Source: Coniochaeta sp. PMI_546
Taxonomy: Eukaryota; Ascomycota; Sordariomycetes; Coniochaetales; Coniochaetaceae
Direction: 5' to 3'
Assembly (NCBI GenBank): GCA_021432605.1
Contig: MU271143.1
Coordinates: 381,277-445,276, forward strand
DNA length: 64,000 nucleotides
This document shows, one piece after another, positions 40,501-51,059 of this stretch. Every line of letters begins with the position of its first letter. Position 1 is the stretch's first letter. The translations under genes were made by a program, and so were the position numbers. Under the pieces are notes generated by a model, which was not told the DNA's origin, made no database searches, and saw only the letters and a list, made by a program, of their open reading frames with translations.

Positions 40501-42450
40501 ACCTGGGGGCGACCGCTTAGCGGCTGTATCAGGTTGTGGTTGTCTGATAGCCTCGTTCGTCGTCGGAAGTACGGACTTCGCGGAGCGTAGGGTAGAGCTT
40601 GACGTCGTGTGTTGCTTAGAACTGTCATCTGAAGACTCGTCGCTGCTGCTTTCATCACTTTCCGAAGAACTATCTGAAGAATCTTCGCTACTCGACGTCT
40701 GGTCCTCCATGTTCGCATCCTGACTGCCGGTGGGGCCCCCCTTGCGCTTCTTGGACTGACCGGAGTCGTTTGTAGGACCAGCTTCACTTCCAGCAGCACC
40801 TTGACCACGCCCTTTCTGTGAGAGGGATGGTTTTGCATGCACCTTGGCTGAAAGAACCTCTGGGCCGCTGTCCTCCTCGTCATCGTCATCAGAATCGTCC
40901 TCCTCACTGCTGGTGTCTTCGCTGTCATCATCCGAGTCATTTTCATCATCACCATTCTCGTTAGAGTCACTAGTATCTTCATCACTTTCGTCCTCCTCGT
41001 CACTGTCAGACGAAGAAGACGTAAAGACGTTGCTCTCGTCATCTTCTTCATCCAGCACTATCTCGTCCGAGTTAATGCCCTTGCCAGCTTCCCTCCGGCT
41101 ACTCGGCTTGGAGTCTCTGCCATGAACACGATCTGTTCTAGAGGTCTGGCTGTCAAACAACGGCTCAGCCCCATGCGTACTATCGTCGTCGAACCTCGTG
41201 TGCACCGGAGACCTGACCGAATGGCCAGCTTTCCGCAGTGCCTCTGCCGCGATCCGAGATGCAGATCCATCGAGGATAGAACCGGAGGGGAAGCCTCGCT
41301 GGTCATAACGCTTCACCAGCGAGCTCGTCGACTCGGCATCACTCTCAGCTTCCTCCGCCCCGGCATCAAAGTTGTTGCTAGACGGCAGCACGGGACACGA
41401 GAAGGACGCCAAGAGCTCCCGCATCTGTTCAAAGGTCATGCTCGCTTCGTAGGACTTGCGTAGTTCCCTATATGCCTTTTCCTCGTTCAAGTTGTGGCGC
41501 CGGAGGACATCCTCGTAGACGTGACAGTCGACGGCCGGGAAAGCGCGGCGCAAGGCGGTAATCTTGTTCAGACGGGCCAAATCCCTGTCTGGACTCGAAG
41601 CAGAAGACGGCTGCTGTGCAAGCTCCGCGTCTTGATTTGGACTCGAATCTTCGTCTTCCAGCATGTCGTTGTCCCTCTGAATGTCACGAAGTTCGTCCAG
41701 GAGTTCGGATTCGTCAATCTCTTCTTCGTCAACGTCGTAATCCTCGTCCTCCTCGTCTTCTTCAGCACCGTCAAGATCTCCCTCTTCTTCTTCCCTGTCG
41801 CTCACAAGGTCTTGGCCGTCGCTGTCGTCAGCGTCATCAAAGACGGCTGCAACCTTCACAGCGCCAGGTTCCTCTTCATCTTCGCCATATTCGGTGAGCA
41901 GGAGTGGAGAGTTCTCCTCATCTTCCGTCTCATCCTCCGCCTCGTCGAGCCTTTCTTGGTAATCTTCATCCTCTTCGTCCTCGTCCGCATCGTCGGCCAC
42001 CTCTTGCTCAAAGGTGATCCGTCTCTTCTTCAACGGAGGAATGTCGACGGGCGGGCGTCCCCGTGGTATCTTAAGCCGCGGACGACCAAAGGGGACACCG
42101 TCGACAAGGTGTCTGCCATCAGTGGAGATCTGATGCCGGCCGCTGAGCAGGCGCTTCTTCCGATCGACCGTGAAAAGCGGGCGGATGATGACCTCCTCGT
42201 CCCGATCGAGGATGGTGTTGACCGGCTGGAAGTGCAGACACTCGAAGGCATGGCCGTGCGAATCTTCGACTTCGACAACGTAGTCGTCCAGGCCCCAGTC
42301 AGGGCTCTCGAGCGGAACGGTGTCGTTGACTTGCTCCAAGAGGTTGGCAATGGTAGGTTCGTCTTGCAGCCCGATGCTGAAGAGAAGGCGCACCTCGGGC
42401 AGGTTGTGCCGCCGCACGACCAGGCGTAGTCTGAGGCTGGCTTCCTTCAT
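37576..42450 (-). CDS. Coilin-like acidic nuclear protein
   Basis: A single exon of 1,624 residues, the largest gene in the window. The first 90 residues (LRLRLVVRRHNLPEVRLLFSIG...VIIRPLF) form a ubiquitin-like module resembling the coilin N-terminal domain. An AT-hook-like RGRPPVDIPP and a basic KKRR lie near residues 130-142. Long low-complexity tracts follow: Asp/Glu around 155-290 and Ser/Asp/Glu around 490-620. A conserved block near 980-1075 (KPGMVITWKQMVVSKATNWAPQVLDLTAIIVSID...LRVVLARRDR) resembles the coilin Tudor-like domain. The C-terminus is Ser/Pro-rich and ends in a basic Arg/Lys region with RGVSLSALPVGRSRRATG. Coilin scaffolds Cajal bodies for snRNP maturation; fungal relatives are much enlarged and poorly studied. 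ATG at 42450 is used; the frame starts two codons earlier with GTG. Family call is moderate. Confidence 0.65.
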   Translation of the reverse strand: MKEASLRLRLVVRRHNLPEVRLLFSIGLQDEPTIANLLEQVNDTVPLESPDWGLDDYVVEVEDSHGHAFECLHFQPVNTILDRDEEVIIRPLFTVDRKKRLLSGRHQISTDGRHLVDGVPFGRPRLKIPRGRPPVDIPPLKKRRITFEQEVADDADEDEEDEDYQERLDEAEDETEDEENSPLLLTEYGEDEEEPGAVKVAAVFDDADDSDGQDLVSDREEEEGDLDGAEEDEEDEDYDVDEEEIDESELLDELRDIQRDNDMLEDEDSSPNQDAELAQQPSSASSPDRDLARLNKITALRRAFPAVDCHVYEDVLRRHNLNEEKAYRELRKSYEASMTFEQMRELLASFSCPVLPSSNNFDAGAEEAESDAESTSSLVKRYDQRGFPSGSILDGSASRIAAEALRKAGHSVRSPVHTRFDDDSTHGAEPLFDSQTSRTDRVHGRDSKPSSRREAGKGINSDEIVLDEEDDESNVFTSSSSDSDEEDESDEDTSDSNENGDDENDSDDDSEDTSSEEDDSDDDDEEDSGPEVLSAKVHAKPSLSQKGRGQGAAGSEAGPTNDSGQSKKRKGGPTGSQDANMEDQTSSSEDSSDSSSESDESSSDESSDDSSKQHTTSSSTLRSAKSVLPTTNEAIRQPQPDTAAKRSPPGQGLKKTKSRNARRKEALKAKKAALAKSAAATAAAPLEGASSQQDSEFLQRKKALLEKLANGTSDTASLQPNDVPSAAQPDTVVNGTDAPSTQATPEQLPDSATITNAEESASQRRSKLDVGAGRRMLFASLGLRNPKTKADEDKIRGDLMKGVRPLVNHRIAEMSSGENGNTDEVDSVPKEPESEDPEAWRSKIIYRAVECCQEGVELSEPPFPFVQRWDPQQQNHWRDRRGGRGKRKQRNQVDFYEDDSNLPSAKKQKQRYDGGDGDSFLAANGNDTQDQDVELNYDDIPDSVSDVVFAEQPSQSADMDDLPSLPKDLTTLSTLSLGEAKPGMVITWKQMVVSKATNWAPQVLDLTAIIVSIDEGTEELRVVLARRDRHLDGNEKTFDEDGNRVYDRFDAPDDDDDTDGNSEGYRTILYSDMMDPRIVQQPLPSPQKTTQRTIVESQDQADMVMAGIEGPASDGLEKEASNGLTDDRLTPSQHHEPPEDHVELRSAPENGGEDVRLDESSYGSVIPDSVPNGKFDDLAHVSGESMDEEAQDISITDDRRHDISAMIHEAGFRSDVTPAVAEEARFSIEDLSSPSRQLEEMSEAAAATSRKASKSPGPTHPTRPASFLHENTISSSDAAAVDQPSAPTNDQDTPKVNTARDLSPTVAYPQLPVPTSSASSVHSGRQPDNDFSMDWEEDDLLHRSEELGEDVLTVDNSHAETSITVATPTKPTVSLTDDSDRPLDSSPLPSLEEVFCTASQARSTQSPVTAKLSAAAKSRKPQDKRDLEYEEIMRRVDDSDGWEEDQSQIKNDASRPPPSSITWDEERGQIKEERWSQTDAEAATNKTAGKTASPPSQVGPSPVPKEEHASSPSMSQPRTRRAAQKNGRSSLPASNQVVSSLTSSPVPEAEDSIDATYEEPDSSGGSGRVLKPLPGRAARARRGVSLSALPVGRSRRATGVGKKLTSSLNGNKAAQGRRKTSAKF

Positions 42451-43025
42451 CTTCACCGTTTTTGGTAGACCTTGTACGCCGTCATGAGGTACACTGGTTT
42501 TGGGTCAAGGTGTGTAGGCAACGAGGGCGAAAATTCAAGTTCTGAGGGTCCGAATCGGTCGCTATGGAGGAATCAAGAGGGTCGTAGAGTACTTGCAACA
42601 AACTGAAAATGATTGGCAAAGCAAGCTATAGCTCAAAACGAACTTGGAGTTGCTCTATTCCTACCTCGACTCGCGTCAATGTTAAAGAACTGAGGTGTAG
42701 TCCAACGCGTCCCAGCTTTGCCGAAGTCCTGGACCCTCATTGGCGTCACACCGAAGCTCTCTTATCGTCACCAAAATTCCTTATCGGGAAGTACTGATGT
42801 GCATCATCACTGATACCGGGGTCATCGTTCTAATCGTCTGTCATGATCCTATAGACATTCGAGGTATCTTATACATAGCAGCATATGCATGCCCAGTTGT
42901 CTAGATTTTCGTGCGCTTAAAATGTCCAAAAGCGCCTCCAAATGCTCTTACGACTGCGGCTCTCGGACAAGAGAGTCTATCACCATTCGCCAACACATAT
43001 GCCAAACCCCACTATAACAAACGTC
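42451..43025. other. Intergenic
   Basis: Non-coding region upstream of the coilin-like gene and downstream of RIB1 on the same strand; no repeat or gene recognised. Confidence 0.55.
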
Positions 43026-44346
43026 TTATGAGGCTGAGGGCAGTGATGCCATGTCCAACATGTGTCCCATCTTCTCGATCTGGTCAGGGAGGAAAAACAG
43101 AATGTTAGCATAACGAGTCACCACGAATGGGTCGAGTAAAACCTACCTTAGTCTTGAGATACCCCTCCACCTCCGGAGCACGGAATCCCCCCCTCCCCTT
43201 CCACGAAAGCGGTATCATGGCCACGCGCTCCTTGACGATGATCTCCCTATTAGGCCCCTCCACAGCCCGGATCTTGTCCGGATTGTTGGTCAGCAGGCGG
43301 ATCTCGCGCTGGCCCAGGTCCAGCAGCATCGCGGTCGCAAGCCCGTAGCTGCGCGCGTCGGCCGGGTGGCGCAGGAGCAGGTTGGCCTCGACCGTGTCCG
43401 ATCCCAGGTCCTGCAGGTTGTACGCCTTCAGCTTCTCCCCGAGCCCGATCCCGCGGCCCTCTTGGCGGAGGTAGATGATGATCCCGCCCGCCGTGTTGCC
43501 CGGCAGCGACATGAGCCTCGCGGCCTCGTCCAGCTGCTCGCCGCAGTCGCACCGTGCGGACCAGACCGTCTCGCCGGTATAGCACTCGCTGTGTATGCGC
43601 ACCAGTGGTGGCTGCCGTGGGGCTTGGGCCTCCGTTCCCTCCTTTTGCGTATTCTCACCGCTGTTTTGACTGCTGGGCTCGTTTGTCCCGGGTATCCGGC
43701 TGGTTGTCCGGCCGGGGAAGAGTCGGCCGGTGTAGGCTCCTCGTACTAAACGGTCCATCTCTGTCTCTCCCGGCCGCGGCGCATCCAGCGATTTGCTCCG
43801 GATATTGTTGCCGAACACGATCGCTAGGTGTTCCTTGTTGTCCACATTGTTTGTATATAGATGCAGGAACATCTCAGCCCCGCCTGTCGTCGGGATGCGC
43901 GCCCTCACGATGCATTCTACTTGCGGTAGCGTCTCCAAGAGCTTTGGCCGGTTGCTGCCGCACCCTCCGCTTGGGATCGAGCTGTCGACTGGGACACCGC
44001 GTGGCTCATGTTGGCTTGCCGGCGTCGCCGTTCCAGGAGTGGCCGGCGGGGTAAATGCTGGCGACAGGAGTGATGGCGGAGGTGGCGGTTGGGCTAGGTG
44101 TAGTGAGGGCGCAAATGATTTGAGTGAGGCATTGTTATTGTTATCATCGGGGGTATGTGTCTGGCTGGTCGCACTTGTCGACGCGGATGTCGAAGACAGG
44201 CGAAGGTCTTCTATGTTCTCATGGCTGCCGCCGACGCCGGCCGCGGCCTCTGTTGGGGGGGAATAGAAGGAGGGTAATTGCGTGCTCTCGGTAGGCAATT
44301 GGCTCGAGGTGTCCGTCTTGTGCATCTCCGGCGCCAAACCCGGCAT
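43026..44346 (-). CDS. RIB1: GTP cyclohydrolase II (riboflavin biosynthesis)
   Basis: Two minus-strand exons (44346-43147 and a 54-nt last exon 43079-43026) encode 417 residues. The enzyme opens GTP to give 2,5-diamino-6-ribosylamino-pyrimidinone phosphate, the first step of riboflavin synthesis. The N-terminal 150 residues are Ser/Pro/Thr-rich and likely disordered. The catalytic domain contains the zinc ligands in [21 protein letters not shown], the active-site strand [39 protein letters not shown], and [14 protein letters not shown]. The last exon adds [17 protein letters not shown] after KTK, matching the family C-terminus far better than the unspliced ending. The frame is open 62 codons further upstream but only from a GTG; the first ATG is used. 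Confidence 0.95.
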
Positions 44347-45027
44347 AGCAACCGGTAACTGGAGACTGGAGAGGCGTCTTAGTGATCGGATACTGTAGAT
44401 TCGACAGATGGCGGGGGAGAAGCGATGGTGGCCAAAGCTGGTGTGGTCTTTGCGGCTTGAGGGCGAGCAGCGATTAGGCACGTATTCTGGAGTGTCGCGG
44501 AACGTGAGGATAAATCGGGGTATATTCTGCACTCCGCCAGCAAATTAACACAAAAAATGATTGCCGTGTATGAACAGTTTAATGTATACTACACATGTAC
44601 GCAGTATGTATCTCGATGCAGTTCAACAACTTTCCAGTGTGCGGATTACCGATGACAACCTAAGCCAGAGATGCGGTCCGGCCTTGGCAAGCAATTAGTC
44701 AGTGCCACCAGCGACTTTTTGACATAATTCGTCATTTTCGCCGAGGTTCTCTGCATCAGCTGCAAGGGGTTTTCGCGGGGTTGATATCCACACTGTTATC
44801 CGCTGAAGACCGGATACTGCAATCGTCGGACAGCTTCAGATGATGTGCAATGCATTCGACTATAACATTCGCAGTACGCAGTAAAGACTGTTGCTACTCT
44901 TCCACAAGCCAGAAACATCTCAACGCAAGTTACAGAAGCCCCAAGCCGCATCGATATACAAGACAGAAACGAGGGGACGCTCGAGATCCGTCCGAGCAGA
45001 TCAAAAACCACATCCGTCATCCGTCGC
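44347..45027. other. Intergenic
   Basis: Promoter region of RIB1 and 3' region of the DUF4360 gene; no further gene. Confidence 0.55.
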
Positions 45028-45722
45028 TCATTTGCCCTTGCATGTCTGCCACTGCAAGTAGTGGATTTGCGTGAACTTGAGATCGGTCGAATCAACCTAA
45101 TAGCTCCGTCAGTTTGTGATCATCACACACAGTCTGCCAATCTCTTCTTTTCCGGAAAGTATGATCTTACTGTGAGCAGGGCCGGCTTGGTGGCATCCGG
45201 GGGGCTCAGCCGGACCTCGGAGTTGATATTCAGGAGACCTTCGACGCCGCATGGCGACCAGACCGTGCTCTCGACGCCAAACTGGTCAGTCTTGATGTAA
45301 TTGTCATCAAACGGACCCTTGATGGTCGTCGTCGACGAGATCTGCTTCGTGTCTCCGCTGAAGTAGTAGGTGGCCTTGCAAGTGCCGGTGTCGCCGGCCG
45401 GGACCTGGGCATAGCCGCGGTAGTCGGCCTTGAACACGGAGAACTGCCACCCCGACGGGTACTTGAGCTTGATGTTGAGCTGGCAGTTCTTGCGGTACTG
45501 GCTGGCGGGGATGTTCTGGCCAGCCTGCGCCACGAAGCTGTCGTAGAGGAGCGTCACCGTGGTGAGGTCGCTCGAGAGTTGGCCTGCGACCGATCCGGCC
45601 GGGCAGCCAGACCCGGCGAAGGCGATGCCTTCGATGGTCACGTCATGTCCCGATGGTCCGCCGGCTGGGGTTGGGACCGCCGCGGCGGCACCTGCGATAG
45701 CGAGGATTGTTGCGAAACGCAT
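45028..45722 (-). CDS. Secreted DUF4360-type protein
   Basis: Two minus-strand exons (45722-45171, 45096-45028) encode 206 residues. A signal peptide (MRFATILAIAGAAAAVPTPAGG) is followed by a DUF4360-like domain: VTIEGIAFAGSGCPAGSVAGQLSSDLTTVTLLYDSFVAQAG, then RKNCQLNIKLKYPSGWQFSVFKADYRGYAQV and GTCKATYYFSGD. The second exon adds VDSTDLKFTQIHYLQWQTCKGK, bringing the final cysteine; without splicing the protein would end in an unrelated tail. Four or more cysteines suggest disulphides. Members are abundant secreted proteins of plant-associated and saprotrophic ascomycetes with no established biochemical activity. The next gene upstream lies more than 4 kb away, in gene-poor DNA. Confidence 0.88.
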
Positions 45723-48277
45723 GTTGTTGATACTGGGTTGTTATTGTCTTTGTTGCAAGTGTTGCAAGTTGTCTTGAGGGTGTTGCTGTGTCTATTTCCC
45801 GGAATCTCGGGGCGACGAGGCACCAATTTATAGGCCTCGAAAAGGCCCTGGTCAACGTCCATGTGGTTCAAGTCCTAACATGCTCTGTTGGCAAACAATC
45901 TATTTCAGTTCTCCGACTCCAGCCCCGATGAAGCCATGCCCAACTTCGCCTGCTGGACAGGACAACGCTTTGACGTTAGGAGCAATCTAATCCTATTCCA
46001 CATCCCTAGCCCCGATGTACCAAGCCCGACGCCGGTCGTCGGGCGCGCTCATCACAAGAGGAGTATATATGAAGTCAGTCCTGTGATCTCGTGTCCATAA
46101 GGAGGGAGCACCTTGCAAGCACATGCTGAGCCACCGTACATGGCTGTATGAGCACTGAGTAATGGTCCGACGTGAACGGCTTGGCGATATTCTAATCAAA
46201 CATGTCAATATACGCAGCAACGGTCTCCTCCCTTTCCTAGTATGGTGTGAGATCTCAAAGAAGCACTGAGCATGCTCAGATATCAAGCGAAGTCGCCGTC
46301 ATTGATATTGAATGAGGCCGTCCGTCCTATCAACCTTCATACAACGCCATGTTGCCCAGGACTAGTGCTATAGACCTGCCTCCCGTAATGGTGTGACAAT
46401 GTATCCCCAGGCCAAGCGACTCTACAAAGGAAGTTGTGGATCGAGAATGAAACCACGTGAAAAGCGCGTTAAGCCGAGAGAAGCAAGTGGTTAGGTAAGT
46501 ACTACATTTTTGGGCCGTTGTCGATGCGGCTGACGGCAGGGGACCAATGTGCTCTATATTGCCCAAGCTTCTATTTTTACTCCCGCCTATACCGAGCTAG
46601 CATCTGATTCTCACACCACCTCAAGGTCCTGCATGGACTAACTGGCGGTTTCGGGTTCCTGGGTGTCAAACACGGATGGCCTAGACTTCCCGCCTGACAT
46701 GCAAGGAATGTGCGCATGTTTGGCAAGATGTCTTGTCTCGGGGCTGCTGGACAGCTCATTGTTTCACCTGTAGACATATCGGACATGGTTGAACTTGCAA
46801 TTGGATCTGATCGGACCTAAGATTTGAATAGACCGCTTCGACTGGGAAGGTTAAGCCGCATCGCGATACGTACCTTACTCATGATCCATGATGATACACG
46901 AAGAGATGATGAAACTAAACAAATCCCTTCACGCCGATAGTCGACTAAGCTTCGAGGAACTCAGATAATGATATTACACCCTGAATGAGGGTCATAACCG
47001 TAATATCATGGCTCCTCCTGTCTGGGTTTTCTGCAGAATGGTAGCATGAGCCTCTGCAGTCAAGAAGGATCGATCGCCATTCCACTACTGGACTATACGT
47101 AGCCCGGTCACAAGTCACTACTATACAAGTCACTCTTGTCTTGCATAATGCTCCGAGCTCAGTCACCCATCTGATCTCTGCCAATACTAGTCACAACATA
47201 ACAGAACAGACAATAGAGTTGAGGAGGGCTAACGTGGCGTAGCCCGAAACCTCGTATACGGCTTGGACTTCAGCCTTCGAATCAATTAGATAATGGGATG
47301 GATCGTTATGTCCAATGACAGATATTGTGGACAACTCCTTGCGGTCAAGGGATTAAACCCGTATCCGTTACTGGATCGGTTGTTTCTTACAACAGTAGTC
47401 CTCGGACTTAGTGTAGTGCACTGGCTTGGATGGCATCTAGGACGCTCGGGACTTGGACCTAAGTGAATAGGGGTAAGGCGGGTAGCTGCAGGCGATTTGG
47501 TCTCTCCTGCCTCGCCCCTTGATCGCAAGAGCTTGTGTTCGGTCAGCCGTCGTTTGACGGGCCTCGAAAAACCTCGTCATCAATCTCGAACGAGTCGTAG
47601 TCCTGGAGTAGTCTGTCTTGCTAGCATGTGAGCTGCCGCCGTAAAGACGCTTTTGAGTGAACCTCATTCAGAGCATTTTGCAGTTCCAATGTTGTTGATG
47701 ACACCGACGAGGTGGGTTTTCCAATTCCAAAGGTCTGAGAACCGAGAGTCTTCCCTATCTTCGTTCTTCAACTCACGGGAGGAGTTGGCGCAAGAAACGT
47801 AGCTTCATTCAGCGTTAAGCCTGTGAAAAAATTCCATGGATTTCCCCTTTTCACGTATCGCGCGAATAAACGGCACTCATCCGTCACCCAGACCTCTATC
47901 CCAATATCTTGTGAAGTCAAGTGAAACACATAGTTAGATAGGGGCAGCGCCAGGTTCAGTGTAAGGAGAGTATGATAATGGGCTAGGTATTCAGTATGTA
48001 AATTCCTTATGGAAAGTTATCCAAGTGTTTTGATTAAGTTAAAATTCGTACTAGGGCTAGAGTGAACCGACTAAGTCTGGGTGTTAAGCTTATCCAACAT
48101 AATGTTGACTCTTGCCCAGCTTGTCCAGTAGGCTCAAAATGCTCGTTGACGTGTAAAGCTAGTTTGAGTGCGGACGGAGCTACTCTGCCTCTCGTGAGCA
48201 CGTATATAATACCACCGACTGGCATTGGAGCAGGTTCACACCGAGTTGAGAGAGCTCCCCGTCATAGAGGGCTATGG

Positions 48278-48295
48278 CTGCAGCTACAGCTGCAG
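48278..48295. repeat. Inverted repeat CTGCAGCT-AC-AGCTGCAG
   Basis: Perfect 8-bp arms with a 2-bp spacer, in the gene-poor interval upstream of the ankyrin-like relic. Function unknown. Confidence 0.6.
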
Positions 48296-48443
48296 TGTCT
48301 CACATGAGTCCCAATCATGAGTGGCGCTTCGAATGCAACGGGCTTGGCTAACGAGTCTGCCTGCATGAGGCTAGTCCGAGATGATATAAGCCATCGCGGC
48401 ATGGCCTCCCCGGCCCAATGCTGCTCACGGAGCCTTGCGGTTC

Positions 48444-48460
48444 ATATCCTCTTAGGATAT
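48444..48460. repeat. Inverted repeat ATATCCT-CTT-AGGATAT
   Basis: Perfect 7-bp arms, similar to the palindrome at 8086-8101 and directly followed by a TATATAAGG element. Possibly part of a former promoter. Confidence 0.55.
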
Positions 48461-48691
48461 CGTATATAAGGCATGAAACAGGCTGCGCCGCTCGCCGTTC
48501 CATAAAGGCTACTCCGGGTCATTCTTTTGCTTGATGAAATGGACAAGAAAGTCTGCGAGCCTCACGACGTCTTTCACCCAGGGGATCAACCTTTATCTAT
48601 CGAAGCGGTTCCCTAGGGGGTGATTACTGGTTATCGGTCTTTCTCATCCGCGTCCCAGACCCGTCCTTTCTTCATCTGATGGCTGTATCTG

Positions 48692-49078
48692 GTGTCTACC
48701 AGTACCTTGAGGTCCACCAGGGACCTTCGGAATGAAAAAGAAAAGGACGAAAAGGGCTCAGAAGACCCAGGAGGCCCATACGGAGTGAGTCTTATGATAG
48801 CGGCTCTGGAAGGTGGTTTGGTGATACCCAAGTACCATGTCGTGTTCAACAATCTGGTGGATCCTCACCCGAAGTTTTTCAAAATGCTTATATGCCGAGG
48901 AGCAGCCTGTCATGAGCCGCATAATGGCCGCTCCGCCTCGTATTTGGCAATGAATGCGGGCTACGCTGAGATCCTGGAGCTATTCGAGGAATACAGAGGA
49001 AAACCCCCTGGGCCACGGAGCGATAACGGCCGCGAGTACCTGACCGGACGAGGACATGACAGAGGACCAAGGCTCTGA
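48692..49078 (+). pseudogene. Ankyrin-repeat-like relic
   Basis: A plus-strand frame of 128 codons that opens with GTG rather than ATG. GGPYGVSLMIAALEGGLVIP and DPHPKFFKMLICRGAACHEPHNGRSASYLAMNAGYAEILELFEEY look like two degenerate ankyrin repeats of the NACHT/ankyrin type common in fungi (compare the consensus G-x-T-P-L-x-x-A-A-x-x-G-H-x-E-I-V-x-L-L). No ATG exon or further repeats can be joined to it with confidence, although a TATATAAGG lies 230 bp upstream. It is most likely the remains of a larger host gene; an unrecognised multi-exon gene is the alternative. Confidence 0.35.
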
Positions 49079-50037
49079 GAAAAACTGGTCGCCAACAGTA
49101 GTGCCGCTGCCTGTCACAGACCGGGAGTATTGCTTCGAGAATTGTCACCAGCAGCTTGCATTGCAGGGATAACAGGGCGTTACCGGCGTACGTCGAGACC
49201 ACATCATCGAACAGATGGACATCTTTGAAATCGTAGGGGCTACTCTACACGTGTAGTCTCTGACATGATTATTGTATCAAGGTCACCACTATATGTGTCT
49301 GCGAGCTCTCCTGACAGCTCAATGGCTTTGGGTGCTTGGGGGAGAGTTTGCATGAGGAAGCGGCACCTTCCAATGTAGTAACTCTAGACTTGATGGTCAA
49401 GTTGCTCGCCAAGCTTGAGAATGCGAACTTGTAGAATGTTCCTGAATGTCCTGTACCAAGGCATCTGGTAGTGCTTTGGATTTAATAACGTGACAGCTCT
49501 CGAGCATCTGCTACCCGCATCATGTTGTGACGATAAACAGGACGCGGAAACCCATATGCTCATCTCGTGTCGTCTGGATGCCCTCAGTATTTGGCAAGAG
49601 CTGGGATCCAGACACCCATGACCAAGGCGTCATAGACATATGAAGTGGAACTTTCAAGCTAATTCGACGATAGGGTATCCAGACGATGAAATGAACATCG
49701 ACTTGGAAGATTCCACGGCCATGGCAGACCGTGATAGGCGAGTCAAGGTCGAGGGTGTAAATTCATGTTTTGTTGAATATGAAGACGGCAAGGAGCCCCA
49801 CATTTACGGCCCAGACGCCGCAGCGGCACGGAGCCCCACCGTCTGCGTTCTCCAAAATCGGGACCTGAAGCTTCCAGTGGCAGTTTGACGTCCTGAATTG
49901 ACGGAACTCGAGACCGGCGAACAGTGAAATTCACAAACTCCCTCCCCGTCGCCCGCAAAACCCGAAGTCGCTGTCCTCAATTCTCGGGACACACTCTCTC
50001 CAGACATACCGCACAAAAGACCAGCGCAGCCCTCAAG

Positions 50038-50809
50038 ATGGATATTCGACTCCTCCGCCCGTCGGACATCCCGCTCATCCAGCATGCAAACCTCGAGAAC
50101 TTGCCCGAGAACTACTTTCTAAAATACTACCTCTACCATGCCCTTTCATGGCCCCAGCTGAGCTACGTGGCCGTCGATGTCTCACGGCCAAAGAAGACAG
50201 CCTACGACTACCCCAAGATCGTCGGCTACGTTCTCGCAAAGATGGAGGAGGAGCCTACCGACGGCGTACAACACGGCCACATCACCAGCTTGTCCGTCAT
50301 GCGGACGCACCGGAGGCTAGGAATTGCCGAGAAGCTGATGAGGCAGAGCCGTGAGTCCTCTTACCTTGCTGGGCCAATGCGCGCGAACCCGTCCCTGACT
50401 AACCATGTGCGCAAAAACAGAACAAGCAATGGTAGAGACTTTCCACGCCCAGTACGTCTCCCTGCACGTCCGCGTCTCCAACAACGCCGCCATCCACCTC
50501 TACCGCGACACTCTAGGCTTCAAGACTGAGAAGACCGAGCTCAAGTACTACGCCGATGGCGAGGACGCCTACTGCATGAAGCTCGACCTCAACTTCATCC
50601 GGGAGCAGCTCGAGGACGACGAGGAGCAGGCCGAGAGAGACGGCGAGGCGGCGGACGAGGGCGAGGCCGTCGGCGACGTCGGGAAGGATCCCGAGGCCAG
50701 GAAGGACAAGCCCGCCGCCGACAAGGAGAAGAAGAGGAAGGTCAAGGTCGGGCGGGGGCTGGGCGTCGGCGAGCTGGTGGAACGGGTGGAGAGCAAACAT
50801 TCGGGTTAG
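50038..50809 (+). CDS. NAA10: NatA catalytic subunit, N-alpha-acetyltransferase
   Basis: Two exons (50038-50350, 50421-50809) encode 233 residues. Naa10/Ard1 is the catalytic partner of Naa15 in the ribosome-bound NatA complex, which acetylates N-terminal Ser, Ala, Thr, Gly and Val after Met removal. The GNAT fold is clear: [80 protein letters not shown] (acetyl-CoA loop R-x-x-G-I-A), then [33 protein letters not shown] and [15 protein letters not shown]. The C-terminal 75 residues are a charged Asp/Glu/Lys tail, longer than in yeast. The intron splits SQQAMVETF in phase 1. Confidence 0.96.
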
Positions 50810-51059
50810 GAGTTTGGATGGCTCTCGATCGTGGACGAGACGATTGGTACCAACATGCATAGGGTTGAAGACTTGGAGCAGAAGTCACGCTAGACACTGA
50901 GCGGGCACATTCGGAGACCGTCGCGGTATGTATAGAGGGACTTCGATTGACTACCTTACCTATTGTGCACAATGGGGCAGTCTGTCCCAACGAGGTTGCG
51001 CAGCATCTTCTGTAGCATCTGCGTCTGGTCGAGATATACCTAGACCAGCTGACACCAAA

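Larger units (their letters stand above)
45723..50037. other. Gene-poor interval, 4.3 kb
   Basis: The longest gap of the window. Apart from the ankyrin-like relic (48692-49078) I cannot support a gene. TATATAAGG at 48463 and two palindromes at 48278-48295 and 48444-48460 lie just upstream of the relic. The final 150 bp are the NAA10 promoter and 5' leader. Confidence 0.5.
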
